Source: Megascapheus bottae
Taxonomy: Eukaryota > Chordata > Mammalia > Rodentia > Geomyidae
Assembly (NCBI GenBank): GCA_024803745.1
Contig: JANJXV010000025.1
Coordinates: 14,464,341 to 14,528,340, forward strand
Length of the DNA stretch: 64,000 nucleotides
Reading direction: 5' to 3'
Positions 1-10,367 of the stretch are shown here, in pieces (within the stretch, counting starts at the first letter, position 1; each line of letters starts with the position of its first letter). The position numbers were made by a program, and so were the translations under genes. The notes below the pieces were generated by a model. It was not told where the DNA came from and searched no databases. It was given only the letters and a program-made list of their open reading frames with translations.

Positions 1-543
1 CAGAAAGAACATTGCCCCATTTGTAAGTAAATGGAAAGACTTAGAAAAAATATTAAGTGAAGTAAGCCAGACTCAAAGGAACATAGGCTCAATGATTTTC
101 CTCATTTTTCATAATCAGTAGAAACCTTGGGCTCTCCCAGCAGAGATTTATAATAGAACAAAACCTAGATACATAAGGCCATATAGTATGACGCTAAATG
201 AAAGGACCTCCAGGATATAGAAACAAAAGCCATATAATGAGTGGTTGTTGTCCTTAATATACTGTGTTATCTCTCGTCTCTTTTGCTGTCCCTTGGTTAT
301 CTCATACTGTTACAGTATTTCACCTTGGTATCTGATATACTGTATATATGCTTGATGGGTTATTTGAAATTGGATAGGGAAGGGGGGGAAACAACATGAG
401 TGGTGGGGGGGGGGGAGGGAAATGGGGACCAAGACATGAGAAAGGGTTTCAATGTATGTGAAGTAGTGCACCTTCTATCTGGTGAATATAATGTAACCCT
501 TCTATTAATTACAATAAAAATATATGAAAAAATAAACCTGGCC
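1..543 (+). mobile_element. L1 (LINE-1) 3' end, left part outside window
   Basis: The segment carries the same 3' untranslated landmarks as the copies at 8633-8949, 39582-40054 and 50960-51421: the block around 200-240, a G-rich run at 403-419, the block at 470-500 and an AATAAA-like end followed by an A-rich tail. The first 90 bases extend further upstream than two of the other copies and include wording typical of mammalian L1 3' ends. No ORF2 reading frame is intact here. The element probably continues to the left of base 1. Assignment to L1 rests on pattern recognition, not on a database search. Confidence 0.8.
403..419 (+). repeat. G-rich run in L1 3' UTR (possible G-quadruplex)
   Basis: A run of mostly G residues sits inside the L1 3' UTR. 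Equivalent G-rich runs occur in the other copies at about 8824-8842 and 51279-51293, and as a C-rich run in the minus-strand copy at about 39699-39725. G-rich polypurine tracts are a known feature of mammalian L1 3' UTRs. Quadruplex formation is inferred. Confidence 0.6.
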
Positions 544-650
544 ATATTATTACTCAGAAGTAACCAGCCTTTGTCTTCCAAGTCCACCAAACACTAAAGG
601 TGACCTTTCTAAGAATTTTTTGCAAAGGGGAGTTAGAAGCAAATACAAAT

Positions 651-870
651 GGAGCACCAGTGGTGGCTCAGGAGGCTGAGATCTGAGGATAATGGTTCAA
701 AGCCAGCTGGGTCAGAAAAGTCTCTGAGACTCTTATCAATGAGCCAGTAAAAGCTGGAAGGTGAACTGTGGTTCAAATGGTAGAGTCCCAGTTTTGAGGA
801 GAGAAGAAAAGCCAAATGAGAATGTGAGGTCCTGAATTCAAGCCCTACTACAGGTAAAAAAAAAAATAAA
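651..870 (+). mobile_element. Dimeric SINE (7SL/B1-like plus ID-like), internally deleted
   Basis: The 5' half shows the 'gaggctgagatctgagga' block and the 3' half the ID-like 'gtagagt...ttcaagccc' block, followed by an A-rich tail. About 20 bases that normally follow the opening 'gtggctca' are missing, probably by recombination between the two 'ctca' repeats. Coding potential is absent. Confidence 0.75.
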
Positions 871-1034
871 GTGGGGTAATTCAGATCCAGAGAGACAAAG
901 GATTCATGTTGTATTTAATATAAATATAAATGTACATACACGTGTAAACATGTACAGGGCCATAGGCATGTATACACAAACAGACATTGAAGTATACCAC
1001 ATGCAGGGGAAAATTCTAAGGGGTTTAATTCCCC

Positions 1035-1318
1035 TTAGAATACAACTTACAGATGAACCAAATGAACACGAGGAAGGTGGAGCTAGTGTTGCCAGGGGGC
1101 AGGGGTGAGAGCAAGTGGAGGAGGGTAGAGGAGTGAAGGGAGGAAGGATGGATGAATACAGTGAGGATACTTCATTGTGTATGTGAATATGGAAACCAAG
1201 AAAATGGAAGGGAAGGAGGAAAATGGGGACAAAAACATGAGAAGGGATATCAATGTGTAAGAAGTAATCCTGGCGAATGTAACTGTAACCCCTTTATACA
1301 TTTCAATAAAAAAAAAGA
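1035..1318 (+). mobile_element. Older L1 3' end
   Basis: A purine-rich stretch (1075-1150) is followed by wording shared with the L1 3' ends elsewhere in the window, including 'acatgagaaggg' and 'caatgtgtaagaagtaat'. It ends in an AATAAA signal with an A-run at about 1300-1315. It is more diverged from the other copies than they are from each other, so it is likely an older subfamily. Confidence 0.65.
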
Positions 1319-2400
1319 AAATGGAAGGGATCCATGGGTTTGGGTGAGGTGGGAGGAAGGATGGGTGGCAGCCAAGATGCTTTGTATTCTCCTAAACTAA
1401 CATGTTGAACCAAAACCCTCCGTACAAATACTGAGTGATCAGCAAACATAATCCTCAGAGGAGAAAAATATAGTACCGTCTAGTCAGATGTTCTTATTGC
1501 CTCAACATCTAAATTGTCCTCACTTGCTTCTGAAAAAGTGGATTCATTTTTCAGGGCTCTATCCACTACCAATTCCTTTAGATAACTATCTCTCACTCAT
1601 TGCATTTTGTCTACATTTGCAAATTTTCTGTCTGCTTTTGGATAAGGGAGACTTGTTCTTGTGTTAATGAAATCAGGCTTCTTACTCCATAGATTTTGTG
1701 GGCTTAGTCCCCTGACACCTAAGAGACACTGACTTCTAATTTTTCTCATACTTCCTTCTGTTATTTGTGTTATTTCAAGATCCAGCACTTTATAATAAAT
1801 TTATAGCATGCCTGGGGGAATCTCCATTCATATTCGATGGTATCTCATTCATTGTTCCTCCGGGATAGAAACATAGAGCTCTGTACCCCTCCATCAGCTA
1901 GCAACACCCTCACTTGTGAAGTTGTTGGGGGCTTGGGGTGGGGGTAGGGCTTTCCCCCCTTTTCCTGCATGTCTGTGCCCATGTGTAGGAGGGAAAGGCC
2001 TACAACAGGACAATAACAACAAGCCTCTGAAGTACATCACCTGGAGAAGAGGTATCAGGCTTTGGAAAGTATAGTCATAAAAGTAATTATGCATTTTTAT
2101 TTTACTCTGGAAGCTGGTACAATGCATTGTTGTCAAGTTTATATGCCAAATACTTCAATCCAATGTTATATCTCCCACTTCCTTTGGAGGAACAAACACA
2201 GCTAGCCATGTTTCAAGGAGGGTGGAGGAAAAAATAAATAATAGGAACAATCGACTTAGTACACAATCAATTATTTCCATGGGCTGGTAGGTGTGAGCAA
2301 TGCCAGTAACAAAAGACTTCCTTCCCAGCAACCCTCATGCCAGCCCCTCAGGGGCTATGTGAGGGAAAAGCACCTCTGTGGTGTCTTAAGAAGGATGTAT
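1319..2400. other. Unique noncoding sequence
   Basis: No open frame longer than about 80 codons and no recognised repeat. Short A- and T-rich patches occur. I see no splice-flanked exon. Confidence 0.5.
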
Positions 2401-2404
2401 CACT

Positions 2405-2565
2405 TATTTTGCATGATTTTTAATTTTTTTTATTATTTTGAAGTAGCTGTACAAACTAGTTTCAATTCAACATGTGTTTAAGAGCATAATGCATCTTGAA
2501 TGATGTTACCCATTTAGTCATTCTTCTCCCCCTGCCCCATATCTCTTGCCCAATCCCACATGCTT
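2405..2565 (-). mobile_element. Old L1 3' end fragment, minus strand
   Basis: Starts with a T-rich run and 'gaagtagctgtacaaa', the reverse of the 'tttgtacaactactt' signature seen on the plus strand at 42990-43015 and 45640-45655. A pyrimidine-rich stretch follows at 2525-2560, the complement of the purine-rich L1 3' UTR. The family is inferred from these matches. Confidence 0.5.
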
Positions 2566-2589
2566 CTGATTTTATTTGGATTTTGTCTG

Positions 2590-2831
2590 TTTGTTTTGGT
2601 CATAGAGCTTGAATTCACGGTCTAGGTGCTGCCTCTGAGCTTTTTTCTTTCCCTCAAGGATAGCACTCTACCCCTTTGAGCCATAGCTCCACTTTTAGTT
2701 TTTTGGAGGCTAACTGGAGATAAAGAGTCTCAAAGGGCTTTCTTGGCTGGGCTACCTATGAATTGTGATGCTCAGGTCTCAGCCTTTGGAGCAGCTAGGA
2801 TTATAGGTGTGAGCTGTGGGTGTGCCTGGCC
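2590..2831 (-). mobile_element. Dimeric SINE, minus strand
   Basis: Read on the minus strand it has the 7SL/B1-like opening (reverse of 'gctaggattataggtgtgagc' near 2793-2815) followed by the ID-like 3' half, whose reverse is seen as 'gcactctaccc...gagccatagctccac' near 2664-2692. Moderately diverged. Confidence 0.8.
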
Positions 2832-3059
2832 TTCAGGTTTTAAACAGTGAAATGAATTCATCTATACTACCTAGAAAAATCAAACAATTGGTTTAGAGAA
2901 TTAAAAATTCACAGGATCTTTCCCATTTACTGATGATGATGACAATTTTTTATGCCTTAGGTCATTTCTACTTTTTTTGTGAATATTAAAGCATGAACCT
3001 ACCAATTAACATTCCTGTAACATGTATGCATTATGGCATTTGTGATTTAAAATACATAT

Positions 3060-3315
3060 CTGAGTTGGCTCACGTCTGTAATCCTAGCTACTCAGGAGGC
3101 TGAGATCTGAGGATCAAGGTTCAAAGCCAGCCTGGGCACAAAAGGACCTGGGACTCTTATCTCCAATTAACCTCCAGAAAATGGGAAGTGGGGCTTGGCT
3201 CAAGGGTAGGGCAAAAGCCTTGAGCTAAATAGAGCTCAGGGGCAGGGTGACAGCCTTAGCCAAAGAGCTCAGGGACAGTGCCCAGGCAGAGTTCAAGCCC
3301 CATGACCAACAAAAC
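3060..3315 (+). mobile_element. Dimeric SINE with a partly repeated ID-like half
   Basis: Full-length plus-strand copy: 7SL/B1-like block at 3068-3140, linker 'atctccaattaacc' near 3160, and the ID-like half. The block containing 'gagctcagg(g)acag' occurs twice (about 3230-3252 and 3265-3282), suggesting a small internal duplication in the ID-like half. Confidence 0.8.
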
Positions 3316-3389
3316 CCTTCTCTTTATATAAATGTATGGGGTACTGAAGAAAGTACATGTAGCTAGATAACAGGCATGCACTACCATCC

Positions 3390-3622
3390 TCATGAATATG
3401 TGAACTTAGGGCCAGGAGCTCTTGTTCACCTTTTTCACTCAAGGCTGGTGCTCTACCACAGCTCTATTTATAGAGCCACAGCTCTATTTTGGCTTTTTAC
3501 AGGTTAATTAGAGATGAATCTATCAGACTTACCTGCCCAGTCTGGCTTTCAACTAGTATCCTCAGATCTCAGCCTCCTGAGTAGCTAGGATGCTAGACTT
3601 GAGCTACCTATGCCTGGCTAAA
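3390..3622 (-). mobile_element. Dimeric SINE, minus strand, rearranged
   Basis: The minus-strand copy has the normal 7SL-like end at 3560-3620 ('ctcctgagtagctagga'). A second short piece resembling the SINE opening lies at about 3368-3400, and 'acagctctattta' is nearly repeated at 3458-3490. Two overlapping insertions or a local duplication could explain this. Confidence 0.7.
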
Positions 3623-3639
3623 AATATATTCTTGAAAAT

Positions 3640-4780
3640 TAGACTTAAAAAATAATTCAATGCATGTAATATAACTGTAATGTAGACAGTGTTTATTACT
3701 TTCTAATTCCTGGGACAACTAAAATACACTTTCATCATCCATAAAAATTATCAGGACAACTACAACCTTGTTCTTTAGTTGGCCACAAAGTTACCCTGTT
3801 AAAACGTATTCTTTTTCTTTTTTTTTTTTTTTGCTTACAAGATTGTTTTACCTAAGTTTTTTTGACTTCTCTATTTCCTCTCTTATGCATGTTCACATTC
3901 TTATTCTTTTTCATCATAGTATTACAAATTTGTAAGAATTCGGAATCTTATGATGCTTCAGCACTCCCCCCCCCCATAGTTTAGAATTTTTCTTCCTTTT
4001 GTTTTGGCTTAGATTGTTTTTCACTTATGCAAAAAGAAACTTAAAGGGTATGATCGAATCTAGTGATCTTTTTGTTTGTAATGAAGAGCTTGTAATGAAG
4101 ACCTTGTTTATTTTGAAAGCATATTCAGCCATATATAATGATATGTTTTGTTTTTTTCACACTTACCTAAAAATTCAAACAGAATTTATTTAGCTATCCT
4201 TCTGTTTCTTTAGCTTAGCTTGTAGATAAATTATTCCATTCTACTTCTTAAGATTTCAGTCTAAACAAATACATCAACTTTCTCATATCTTCCTTTATTC
4301 TCCTCCCTAGAGAAAGATGTCATCGTGTCTGCCATGTCAGGAGAAAACAAAACAAAACAAAACTAGAAACAGAAAATCCCAATATATCAAAAAGGCTGAG
4401 AGCCGAATTCTAGCCGCAAAAATTTACATGTCAAATTTGAGTCAATTCACCTTTTCTAAAGGAAAGGCATGATATCCTGAGATCTGTAGCATCTATTTCT
4501 TCCATTTGTTTTCACTTTGAGTCAAGTTGACACAAAGGTTTCCTGACTCCCCTAGCAGATGGTCATCAGATGCTGCAGCTCTGTGTTCCGGTGCTGAGCA
4601 TTTCCGGCCTATAATCACAGAAGTGAGAGAATGTTTCTTCTGTAGCTTTGGCTTATTTAATATTATCTGTAATAAAAATTATTAATGATGTTTGAAGATC
4701 TATTAGGAATTTTTCCAAAGAGGACTGATTATTTCTATAGATCAAACATACATAGGCTTAAAGATAATTTATGTGAAAAT
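3640..4780. other. Unique AT-rich noncoding sequence
   Basis: AT-rich, with a T-run near 3817-3832 and a C-run near 3966-3976. No gene or recognised repeat. Open frames here are at most about 70 codons and look random. Confidence 0.5.
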
Positions 4781-5010
4781 TATATATACACTACCTATCA
4801 TCTTTCAATCATCTATCATCATTATATGTATTTGTGTGCATATGCATGTGTCTATGCACATATCTATGTATCTATTTGTGAATGTATATGTGAATGATGT
4901 ATCTGGGTATGTATGTATCGAGTTATCTATGTATCTACCTATGTATTTATATATCTATATAGTTATATATCTATGTATCTATTTATATATCTATCTGTCT
5001 CTGTGTGCTG
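4780..5010. repeat. Degenerate tetranucleotide repeat (CTAT/GTAT type)
   Basis: Interrupted repeats of CTAT, GTAT and TATC alternate over about 230 bases. The two long frames that cross it translate to Tyr/Ile/Cys-rich low-complexity peptides, as expected for a simple repeat and not for a gene. Confidence 0.8.
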
Positions 5011-5119
5011 TTTATCCATGTTGCCTTAGAAATATGTCCCAGAATAGAAGATGTCTCAGTCAAGATTAAAGAAAAACAGAGCACCACAAGACATTACTGA
5101 TGTTTTAACAGCTCCTTTG

Positions 5120-5222
5120 CTTTTTGTCCAGGAGGAAAGCCTTCGAGATAGGTGTGCTAGCCTTAAGCAAAAGCACTCAGTGATAGCACCCAGGCCCTTC
5201 GTTCAAAATACAGGGGACCAGG
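5120..5222 (+). mobile_element. SINE ID-like 3' half, truncated
   Basis: Contains 'gtgctagccttaagcaaaag', then 'gatagcacccaggccc' and 'ttcaaaata', matching the 3' half of the local dimeric SINE. It runs straight into a (AC)24 tract. Confidence 0.7.

Positions 5223-5224
<2 letters not shown>

Positions 5225-5272
<48 letters not shown>
5225..5272. repeat. (AC)24 microsatellite at a SINE 3' end
   Basis: Uninterrupted AC dinucleotides directly after the SINE remnant. Such long pure tracts are expected to be length-polymorphic. Confidence 0.98.
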
Positions 5273-5275
<3 letters not shown>

Positions 5276-5990
5276 TCAATGGAGCAGTGCCCTACAGAGT
5301 TTCTTAGCAAAACTTCTACCGCTTTTTCTCTACAGTTTGGAAGAAGTGAGTAGTGTCCTGAGAACTCACCAGTCGGCAGCTGTCCCTGTAGCTATGGGGG
5401 TTCGTTCACTCACTGTACTTATCTCTGACATGTGCCAGGCACTCCTGCATGGCACGTGCAGTGTGGTAAGATGTGGTTGATCTTTAAGTCCAGCAGAAAT
5501 GGAGGAAACAGGTTTGAGAAAGGGCCCCAGGGTTATCAGGGTTGTTTTGTGAGTCTCTTGCTCATCAGAGGCCCAGAATTTAGTGGGATAACAGAAGGGC
5601 ACAGTGAAGTTCTCACTTCCTGAGTCCCCTGACTCAGGAACTGACCCTGTCCCCCATAAAATGCCCCAGAAAAGCATCTTTACAGGTGAGTGACAGAGGG
5701 ATGAAGACAAGGGCTTCGCCAGGACAGTGGTTATAACTGAGGCCATGGGTGACTGAGTTTGAGGCCCTGGCTGGCACCCAACAGCAAGGATGGGAACCCC
5801 GTGCCTGCTGTGTTCTCTTGCCAAGCCTCAGTTTCTCTTCTGTGAGGAGAAGCTGGAGCAACTTGCTCCTTTTTATACCTCGCTGTGATCTGAATTCAGT
5901 GGTTTCACATATACCACACACTTACTTAGCCCTGATCAGGAGCTCTTTCACAGACAAATGTACATCCTTAGGAATTTCTACTGGGTAACA
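5273..5990. other. Noncoding sequence with MIR-like patches
   Basis: The wording 'catgtgccaggcact' near 5429-5443 and 'gcctcagtttctcttctgtga' near 5824-5844 match the two best-known blocks of MIR-type ancient SINEs, the second in minus orientation. This argues that the 152-codon minus-strand frame crossing 5366-5824 is not a gene. Confidence 0.5.
5745..5900 (-). mobile_element. MIR-like ancient SINE fragment
   Basis: Carries the complement of the MIR core ending: 'cctcagtttctcttctgtga' corresponds to the usual 'cctcagtttcctcatctgta'. The rest is diverged. Confidence 0.5.
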
Positions 5991-6073
5991 CACATGGATG
6001 ATTTTTTAACTTATGTAATGCATGTGTAAGGGACCGTCTTACTTACAGAAGGTCCTAAAAATGTTCCTTCCAA

Positions 6074-6310
6074 GCTAGGAGCTTGTGGCTCACACCTGTA
6101 ATCCTAGCTACTCAGGAGGCTGAGATCTGAGGATTACAGTTTGAAACCAGCCCAGCCAGGAAAAACTGTGCAACTTATCTACAATTAAATCCCAGAAAAG
6201 GCCACAAGCGGTGCTGTGGTTCAAGTGGTAGAGTGCTAGCCTTCATGAAAGGAGCTCAGGGACAGTGCCCAGGTCCAGAGTTCAAGCCTCAGGACTAGTT
6301 TTAAAAAAAA
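6074..6310 (+). mobile_element. Dimeric SINE with target-site duplication
   Basis: Full-length copy with 7SL/B1-like 5' half (6085-6190), ID-like 3' half (6205-6300) and A8 tail. The 10-base direct repeat 'gttccttcca' flanks it at 6063-6072 and 6311-6320, which marks the L1-mediated insertion. Confidence 0.9.
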
Positions 6311-6348
6311 GTTCCTTCCATAAGATTATTAAAGTATGAAATTTTTTT

Positions 6349-6597
6349 CAGCCAGGTGCCAAGTGGCTCGCATCTATAATCCTAGCAAGAGGCTGAGATC
6401 CAAGGATTATGGTTCAAAGCTAGCCCGGGCAGGAAAGTCAGCCACACTCCTATCTCCAGTGAACCACCAAAAAAATCTGGAAGTAGAGCTGTGATTCAAT
6501 TGGTACAGTACTGTCTCAAGTGGTAAAACAGCAACGTTGAGCAAAATAAAGCTCAAGGACAATGTCTAGGCCTTGAGCTCAAGCCCCAGGACTGACA
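6349..6597 (+). mobile_element. Dimeric SINE
   Basis: Second plus-strand copy only about 40 bases after the previous one. It lacks a few bases of the 5' half ('gctactcag' is missing after 'aatcctag') and ends in a short (AC) tail at 6594-6605. Confidence 0.85.
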
Positions 6598-6935
6598 CAC
6601 ACACACTCAAAATGATTTTTCTGTATGTAATGCTACATTTACAATTCATCACAGAAGGCTGCCTAACTCTTGGAGCAGAGGCCTTTCCTCTCTCAGCATT
6701 TTTCATTCAAAATATCTGTGACAATAATGTGGAATATTCCAGGCCGTCCTCTTGACCTCTATCCATAAACAGCCTTCCTCACAATGAGATGTTCCAAGTT
6801 TAGGATCATGGCTATTTTCAACAAAGAATTAATTGCAAAGTAATTAAGTTTAGCGCAGGGGAATAGATGAACCCTGTCTATCATAAAGGGACAGTGTGGG
6901 TGGTGACATAATCGACCAAGGGGACAGTTCTTCAG

Positions 6936-6937
<2 letters not shown>

Positions 6938-6984
<47 letters not shown>
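6938..6984. repeat. (AC)n microsatellite, about 23 units
   Basis: Pure AC tract. No SINE end is obvious on either side, unlike most other CA tracts in this window. Confidence 0.98.
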
Positions 6985-6987
<3 letters not shown>

Positions 6988-7510
6988 GATATCTTTTCTA
7001 AAGCACACAAAACAGACCTCCCATCACTTATATTGACAAGACAAATCTAAGCTGCTTAGAGAAGTACTTAATTTTGTTCTCATTAAGTCGCAGGGTTAAG
7101 GGCTTTCTTTATCCACAGTGTCCCTGAATTGATGAGAGCTCTTCACCTTGGGAAGTTCTCTGGGGCCCCAACTCCATTGTTTGGCAGGATACTTAGATGA
7201 ACGGCTGGTCACGCTCCCACCCGGCGTCAATCTCCTCTGGTGCCCTCAGCACAGGAGGGCACAACAACTCACAATGAATGGGCAGTGGTTAGGAGGTAGG
7301 GGCTGTACAGCTTTGGGTTTTACTCCTGGAACGTGGAGACTTAATCTGCTTAACGGTGATTAGACTGATACCACCCAAACATTTGCTCCAGTTGTCTCAC
7401 AGATCCCAAAGCAATGCCAGCCCCACCAACATACTTTCTGATGCTGTGAGCAGAGAAGGCGCTGGAGAAGTCTACCAGGTGATTTATGATGCATCTTTAC
7501 ACATGCCTGT
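6985..7510. other. Unique noncoding sequence
   Basis: No recognised repeat. Several frames of 70-95 codons overlap one another on both strands with no domain or codon signal. Confidence 0.5.
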
Positions 7511-7514
7511 GGTT

Positions 7515-7742
7515 TTTGTGCTGGATCCAGGGCTTGAACTAAGGGCCTGGCCACTGTTCCTGAGATTTTTATGCTCAAGGCTAGTGCTCTGCCTACTGGG
7601 CCTCAGTTCCACTTCTGGCTTTCTGGCTGTTCACTTGAGATAAGAGTCTCAGGGACTTTCCTACCTTGGCCAGCTTGGAATCGTGATCCTCCGATCTCAG
7701 TATCTGGAGTAGCTAGGATGACAAGTGTGAATCATCAGCTGT
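7515..7742 (-). mobile_element. Dimeric SINE, minus strand
   Basis: Minus-strand copy: ID-like half complement at 7530-7615, linker at 7625-7650 and 7SL-like half complement ending in 'gtagctaggatgacaagtgt' near 7710-7728. Confidence 0.85.
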
Positions 7743-8011
7743 TCACAATGGCTGCATTTTGATTAATGCAGTGTATGTCCCAACACTTTACACTTAACAC
7801 CTGGAAACATGCTCCCCGGGGCTTACGCAGACTTATGAGCACTTAAAGAAAAAGAAAAAACGAAAGGAGACAACAATGGAAGGCCAAGAAGGAAATATAC
7901 TCCATTCTTCTTCTCTTTTCATGTCATTTTCAATTTCTAAAAAAATAATAAAATCTTGCTCTATCCATACAGTGAGTATAATAAAATGAACTTGGTTTTG
8001 GTTATTTACTG

Positions 8012-8220
8012 ATTTTTTTTTTGCCAGTTGTGTGGCTTGAACTCATGGTCTGGGCCAGTGTCTGACCCCTGAGACTTTCTGTGCGCAAGGCTAGCACTCT
8101 ACCACGTGAGCCATAGCACCACTCTAGCGTTTTTTGTGTATATGGTGCTGAGGAGTCAAACGCAGGGCTTCATGCATGCTAGGCAAGCACTCTACCACTT
8201 AAGCCACATTCTCAGACCCT
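8012..8220 (-). mobile_element. ID-headed dimeric SINE, minus strand
   Basis: Here both halves are ID-like. The 3' half complement lies at 8022-8125 and the 5' head complement at 8140-8215, containing 'catgcatgctaggcaagcac'. A T-run at 8012-8022 is the poly-A tail on the other strand. Each half retains tRNA-type A- and B-box-like sequence, as expected for Pol III-transcribed ID elements. Confidence 0.85.
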
Positions 8221-8242
8221 GAAAACTTTATAAAAACACATT

Positions 8243-8318
8243 TAGTGGCACAGTGCTATCCTTGATCACAAAAGCTCAAGGACAACTCCTAGGCGCTGAG
8301 TTCAAACACCATGACCGA
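8243..8318 (+). mobile_element. SINE ID-like 3' half, truncated
   Basis: Only the ID-like end is present, with 'gctcaaggacaactcctagg' and 'gagttcaaacaccatgacc'. Confidence 0.65.
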
Positions 8319-8446
8319 TAAAAACAAAACAAGCCATACCAATCGCATAAAAATGTACATTGTCATCCCTCTTTGCCCTCAAAGGAATTTTGTTTTTGTT
8401 TTGGACTCTAGGAAACATAGCCCTATGTTAAAAATGGTAATTCCAA

Positions 8447-8632
8447 GTCATATGCTGGTGCCTCATACCTCTAACTCTAGCTACTCAGAAGGCTTGGATC
8501 TGAGACATGGTTCAAAGGCAGCCTGGGCAGGAAGGTCTATGAAACTCGTATCTCCAATAAACAACTAAAAAGACAGAGGTGGCACAAATGAAACTGGATT
8601 TGAAAGAAAAATTTTTAAAAATCACAGAGATA
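8447..8632 (+). mobile_element. Dimeric SINE, 5' part, split by an L1
   Basis: The 7SL-like half is clear at 8455-8565. The ID-like half is reduced. The copy is interrupted after 8632 by an L1 3' end and resumes at 8966. Confidence 0.85.
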
Positions 8633-8949
8633 CCAGGATATTGAAACAAAAGCCATATAATGAATGATTGTTGTCTTTAATGTACTATGTTGTCTCTCAT
8701 CTCCTTTGCTATCCCTTGGTTATCTCATATTGTTATAGTATCTCACTTTGTTATCTGATGTATTAAATTTATTTGTATTTGGATATTTGAAATTTGATAG
8801 GGAAGGGGGGAAAACCAAGACGGGTGGGGGGTGTGGGGGGGGAGGGAAATGTGTACCAAGACATGGAAAGGGTATCAATGTATGTGAATTAATGCACCTT
8901 CTACCTGGCAAATATCATGTAACCCTTTTATTAATTACAATAAAATAAA
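8633..8949 (+). mobile_element. 5'-truncated L1 inserted in a SINE
   Basis: A 317-base L1 3' end with poly-A tail. The 16-base direct repeat 'aaaaatcacagagata' occurs at 8617-8632 and 8950-8965 and marks a target-primed insertion. It starts at the block 'ccaggatattgaaac', homologous to about position 213 of the copy at the left edge. The G-rich run is at about 8824-8842. Confidence 0.92.
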
Positions 8950-8965
8950 AAAAATCACAGAGATA

Positions 8966-9003
8966 GCTTCTAGGCTCTGACCTTAAGCCCCAGGAGCAGC
9001 ATG
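8966..9003 (+). mobile_element. Dimeric SINE, 3' part, continuation
   Basis: The remaining ID-like end ('ttctaggctctgacc', 'aagccccagga') continues the element that starts at 8447. It leads into an alternating purine-pyrimidine tract. Confidence 0.8.
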
Positions 9004-9022
9004 CACGCATGCTCGCACGCGA

Positions 9023-9034
9023 GTGCGCGCGTGT

Positions 9035-9078
<44 letters not shown>
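9023..9078. repeat. (GC/GT)n-(CA)n alternating tract, Z-DNA-prone
   Basis: Bases 9023-9035 are alternating GT/GC and 9036-9078 are pure CA, giving 56 bases of unbroken purine-pyrimidine alternation at a SINE 3' end. Alternating GC/AC tracts are the classical Z-DNA-forming sequence. Confidence 0.9.
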
Positions 9079-9080
<2 letters not shown>

Positions 9081-9850
9081 TAACTCCAAGGGTAAAATTA
9101 AGATGTTTTGCCAAGTTGTTGTATCTTTTTCTGGTACATTTTCTGTTGTTTCAGATTGGAGGTGTCTGGAAGAGGGTGGTGGAGCAGTGGCTGATGAAGG
9201 AAATACTCTCCTCCTATCATCCCACATATCTTGGGAGCAAACACTCCCTGGAAGATGCTGGAGGCGAGCTCTTCCAGGGTGGGTAGAAATAAAAAAATAA
9301 AAATAAATCACTAGGGCTCTCTTTGGGTTGTTTGCTTTTCTTTGGTAACTATAGTTTATAGAAAGTTGATGAGGTTTTACTTCAAAGAAATCCAACTTTC
9401 TCATAACACTGTAAGGTAAGAGGTTGCAAAGGATAGCCAAGCATGCCACAGACCCAATGAGCAGAGAGCTGTGAAGTTGGGAGCAAGCCCAGTACATCAT
9501 CTAGATTACATGGTCGCTAACTCACAGTAACTGGTCCACTAGGCCCTGCTGGCTATCTATCCATTCAGTTCCACACCCACCCTGGGACTCTGCAGTGCAG
9601 ACAAGCCTGGCTTGAAATCTTCCCACCTGCTCCCCCTGACTCAAGTGGCTCCTAATATGAATGAGCATGCACACGACACCACAGTGTTCCTTCTCAATGA
9701 CCTACATCACGTTTTCTTGTGAATGAGTTTAATGGATTTGGGTCTAATTTTCAGGAGTGTCTATATGTGACTGTTGGGAGGGACTGGAAGGAGGGCTGAG
9801 AAGTCTCTTCCCAAACCCAAAGAAGCATTACAGACTTTTCTTCTTTAAAA
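9079..9850. other. Unique noncoding sequence
   Basis: No recognised repeat. The 176-codon minus-strand frame over 8970-9500 starts in this stretch and continues into the CA tract; it shows no domain. Confidence 0.5.
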
Positions 9851-9854
9851 CTCT

Positions 9855-10027
9855 GGGCTGGGAATGTGGCTTGGTGGTAGAGTGTTTGCCTAGCATACAT
9901 GAAGCCTTGAGTTCCTCAGTACCACAAACACAGAAAAGGCTGTAAGGAGTAGAGTGCCAGACTTGGACAAAAAGAAGCTCAGGGACAGTGTTCAGGCCCT
10001 GAGTTGACATCCTAGGACTGGCAAAAG
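9855..10027 (+). mobile_element. ID-headed dimeric SINE, internally deleted
   Basis: The head shows 'gggaatgtggcttggtggta' and 'gcctagcatacatgaagcc'. The 3' half lacks the segment between 'ggctgtaagg' and 'agtagagtgccag'. It ends in 'aggactggcaaaag'. Confidence 0.88.
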
Positions 10028-10157
10028 AGAAGGGTGGTGGGAACAGAACTCACTTGGCAGATCATTTTGCAAGTCTCATAGTTATTTCTTTGTTTTTCTC
10101 TGTTTTGACTGTTTTGATTTACTTTCTTCCTAGCAAGAGGGTCATCCTCATTATGCG

Positions 10158-10356
10158 ACTTTTTTTTTTTTTGCCAGTTCTGGGCTTGGGCTCAAAGCCT
10201 GAGCACTGTCCCTGGGTTTTCTCAAGGGTAGAGCTCTACCACTTGATCCACAGCACCACTTTCCTGCCTTTTTGCTACGTATGTGGTACCGAGGAATAGA
10301 ACCCGGGTCTTCGTGCATGCTAGGCAAACACTCTACCACTAAGCCAAACTCCTGGC
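10158..10356 (-). mobile_element. ID-headed dimeric SINE, minus strand, with target-site duplication
   Basis: Full-length minus-strand copy with T-run at 10160-10172. The 11-base direct repeat 'cctcattatgc' flanks it at 10146-10156 and 10357-10367. The ID head complement includes 'gcatgctaggcaaacact'. Confidence 0.93.
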
Positions 10357-10367
10357 CCTCATTATGC

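Noticed and set aside
4780..5010. Possible CRISPR-like or regular array
   Set aside because: Units are 4 bases with no spacers; it is a degenerate tetranucleotide repeat in a mammalian genome.
5366..5824. 152-codon minus-strand open frame
   Set aside because: Overlaps MIR-like sequence; three other frames overlap the same bases and none has a known domain.
8970..9500. 176-codon minus-strand open frame
   Set aside because: Its C-terminal part is a Cys/Val repeat from the CA tract and SINE end, and the rest has no domain or splice support.
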